Shown here in pieces: positions 5,987 to 6,649 of a DNA stretch of 6,649 nucleotides. How positions within the stretch are numbered: position 1 is the first letter of the stretch; every line of letters begins with the position of its first letter. Under the pieces are notes generated by a model. The model made no database searches, was not told the origin of the DNA, and saw only the letters and a program-made list of their open reading frames with translations. The translations under genes and the position numbers were made by a program. Source of the DNA: Fidelibacterota bacterium (GTDB lineage: Bacteria > Fidelibacterota > BS150m-G59); assembly GCA_016784265.1 (NCBI GenBank), contig JADHUZ010000077.1, positions 1 through 6,649 on the forward strand. Reading direction: 5' to 3'.

Positions 5987-6649
5987 AAAAATCATTCAGA
6001 GAATCGTTGTTTTCGAGCGATAGGATTTCTTCGTAGAGTTTTTTCTCTTTTCGTGTTATTTTGCGTGGAGTAACGATTATGATTCGCACAAGTTGATCTC
6101 CCACTCTTTGAGATCGAACTTCCGGAACACCTTTTCCTTTCATCCGCAAAATTTTCTCAGATTGAATGCCCGCAGGGATTTGAAGTTTGGCAAAACCACT
6201 TATCGTCGGGACGCGTATTTCATCCCCGAGTGCCGCTTGAGCAAATGTAATTTTTGCATCAATCAAGATGTCAGAACCATGTCGTATGAAATTTTTATGC
6301 GGTCTTTCAGAAAATTCTACAATCAGATTTCCAGCGCCTCCGCCACGAATTCCCCTGTTGCCATGACCTCGTACCGTGATATAATTTCCCTCCGAAACAC
6401 CGGCAGGAATTTCAACATCTGTCTTCGTTTGCCCGTGCACTCGTCCTTCCCCGCGGCATTCTGGGCACGGATTCGTAACCACAGTTCCCATGCCCCGACA
6501 AGCAGGACACTCCGAGACTCTGACCATCTGTCCAAACATTGACCGTTGAATTGTTTTGACTTGCCCTCTGCCGCCACAACTTGAGCAGGTTGCAGGTTGA
6601 CTATTGGATTTACTTCCAGTTCCATTGCACCGCTCACATCCGACGAGAC
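5985..6649 (-). CDS. dnaJ: Chaperone protein DnaJ, class I, C-terminal part (partial, cut by right edge)
   Basis: DnaJ (Hsp40) is a cytoplasmic co-chaperone that delivers unfolded clients to DnaK and stimulates its ATPase. About 220 residues are visible. They open inside the zinc-finger domain, and all four CxxCxGxG motifs are intact: CERCNGTG (visible residues 4-11), CSSCGGRG (21-28), CPACRGMG (47-54) and CPECRGEG (61-68). The two C-terminal substrate-binding beta-domains follow, with typical stretches such as VEIPAGVSEGNYITVRGHG, GNLIVEF and LRMKGKGVPE. The gene ends at a TAG. The J domain with its HPD motif and the Gly/Phe linker lie outside the window. Four zinc motifs make this a class I DnaJ, not a CbpA-type paralogue. 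The HhH gene begins 9 nt downstream, so the two are probably co-transcribed. The internal ATG at 6539 is not the start, because the frame stays open to the edge and carries two of the zinc motifs upstream of it. Confidence 0.97.
   Translation of the reverse strand, partial: LVGCERCNGTGSKSNSQPATCSSCGGRGQVKTIQRSMFGQMVRVSECPACRGMGTVVTNPCPECRGEGRVHGQTKTDVEIPAGVSEGNYITVRGHGNRGIRGGGAGNLIVEFSERPHKNFIRHGSDILIDAKITFAQAALGDEIRVPTISGFAKLQIPAGIQSEKILRMKGKGVPEVRSQRVGDQLVRIIIVTPRKITRKEKKLYEEILSLENNDSLNDF

Larger units (their letters stand above)
177..6649 (-). other. Predicted polycistronic unit, dnaJ to fmdB-type gene
   Basis: Eight genes run in one direction with junctions of 9, 0, 3, -4, -4, -4 and 15 nt. 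No space is left for internal promoters or terminators outside coding sequence. The three overlaps are TTGA (2310-2313), ATGA (1792-1795) and TTGA (1316-1319), the pattern expected for translational coupling. The promoter is not in the window; it would lie upstream of dnaJ beyond the right edge. Promoters inside coding sequence cannot be excluded. Confidence 0.75.

Noticed and set aside
6093..6542. Plus-strand open frame (149 codons) opposite dnaJ
   Set aside because: It lies entirely within the conserved dnaJ coding sequence and its translation looks like a complement of that gene, with no domain.
6323..6637. Minus-strand open frame overlapping dnaJ in another frame
   Set aside because: The dnaJ frame across the same bases carries four intact zinc motifs; this frame is a shadow.

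Overview
The window is a bacterial chromosomal segment of moderately low GC. All eight recognisable genes lie on the minus strand, so they read from the right edge towards the left. The presence of a class I DnaJ, RsmD, CoaD and a PilM/GspL-type protein with an inner-membrane anchor suggests a diderm (Gram-negative-type) bacterium. A Fibrobacterota-like lineage is possible, but this is only an impression and nothing in the window proves it.

In transcription order (right to left) the genes are: the C-terminal part of dnaJ (cut by the right edge); a membrane-anchored ComEA-like helix-hairpin-helix protein; a 709-residue single-pass membrane protein made largely of two internal repeat families; a PilM/GspL-like protein with one membrane helix near its C-terminus; rsmD (16S rRNA m2G966 methyltransferase); coaD (phosphopantetheine adenylyltransferase); a phosphate-acetyltransferase-family protein that lacks several expected active-site motifs; and an FmdB-type zinc-ribbon protein. 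Spacing is very tight: gaps of 0 to 15 nt and three 4-nt stop/start overlaps (TTGA, ATGA, TTGA). The set is therefore probably one polycistronic unit whose promoter lies beyond the right edge. Four of the genes appear to start at TTG or GTG.

Functionally the unit mixes housekeeping genes (protein folding, ribosome modification, CoA synthesis) with a three-gene envelope module at positions 2310 to 5975. The module combines a possible exported DNA-binding HhH protein, a repeat-built protein anchored at its N-terminus, and a PilM/GspL-like platform component. It could belong to a divergent type IV pilus, DNA-uptake or type II secretion apparatus. The usual neighbours (PilN, PilO, PilQ or GspM) are absent, and the 709-residue protein is not one I recognise. 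This module is the most interesting part of the window.

The only non-coding stretch is positions 1 to 176. It holds a run of nine C, a perfect 12-bp palindrome, a weak stem-loop followed by six T on the plus strand (a possible terminator), and a nine-codon plus-strand reading frame with a good Shine-Dalgarno sequence that may be chance. I saw no tRNA, rRNA, CRISPR array or insertion sequence.
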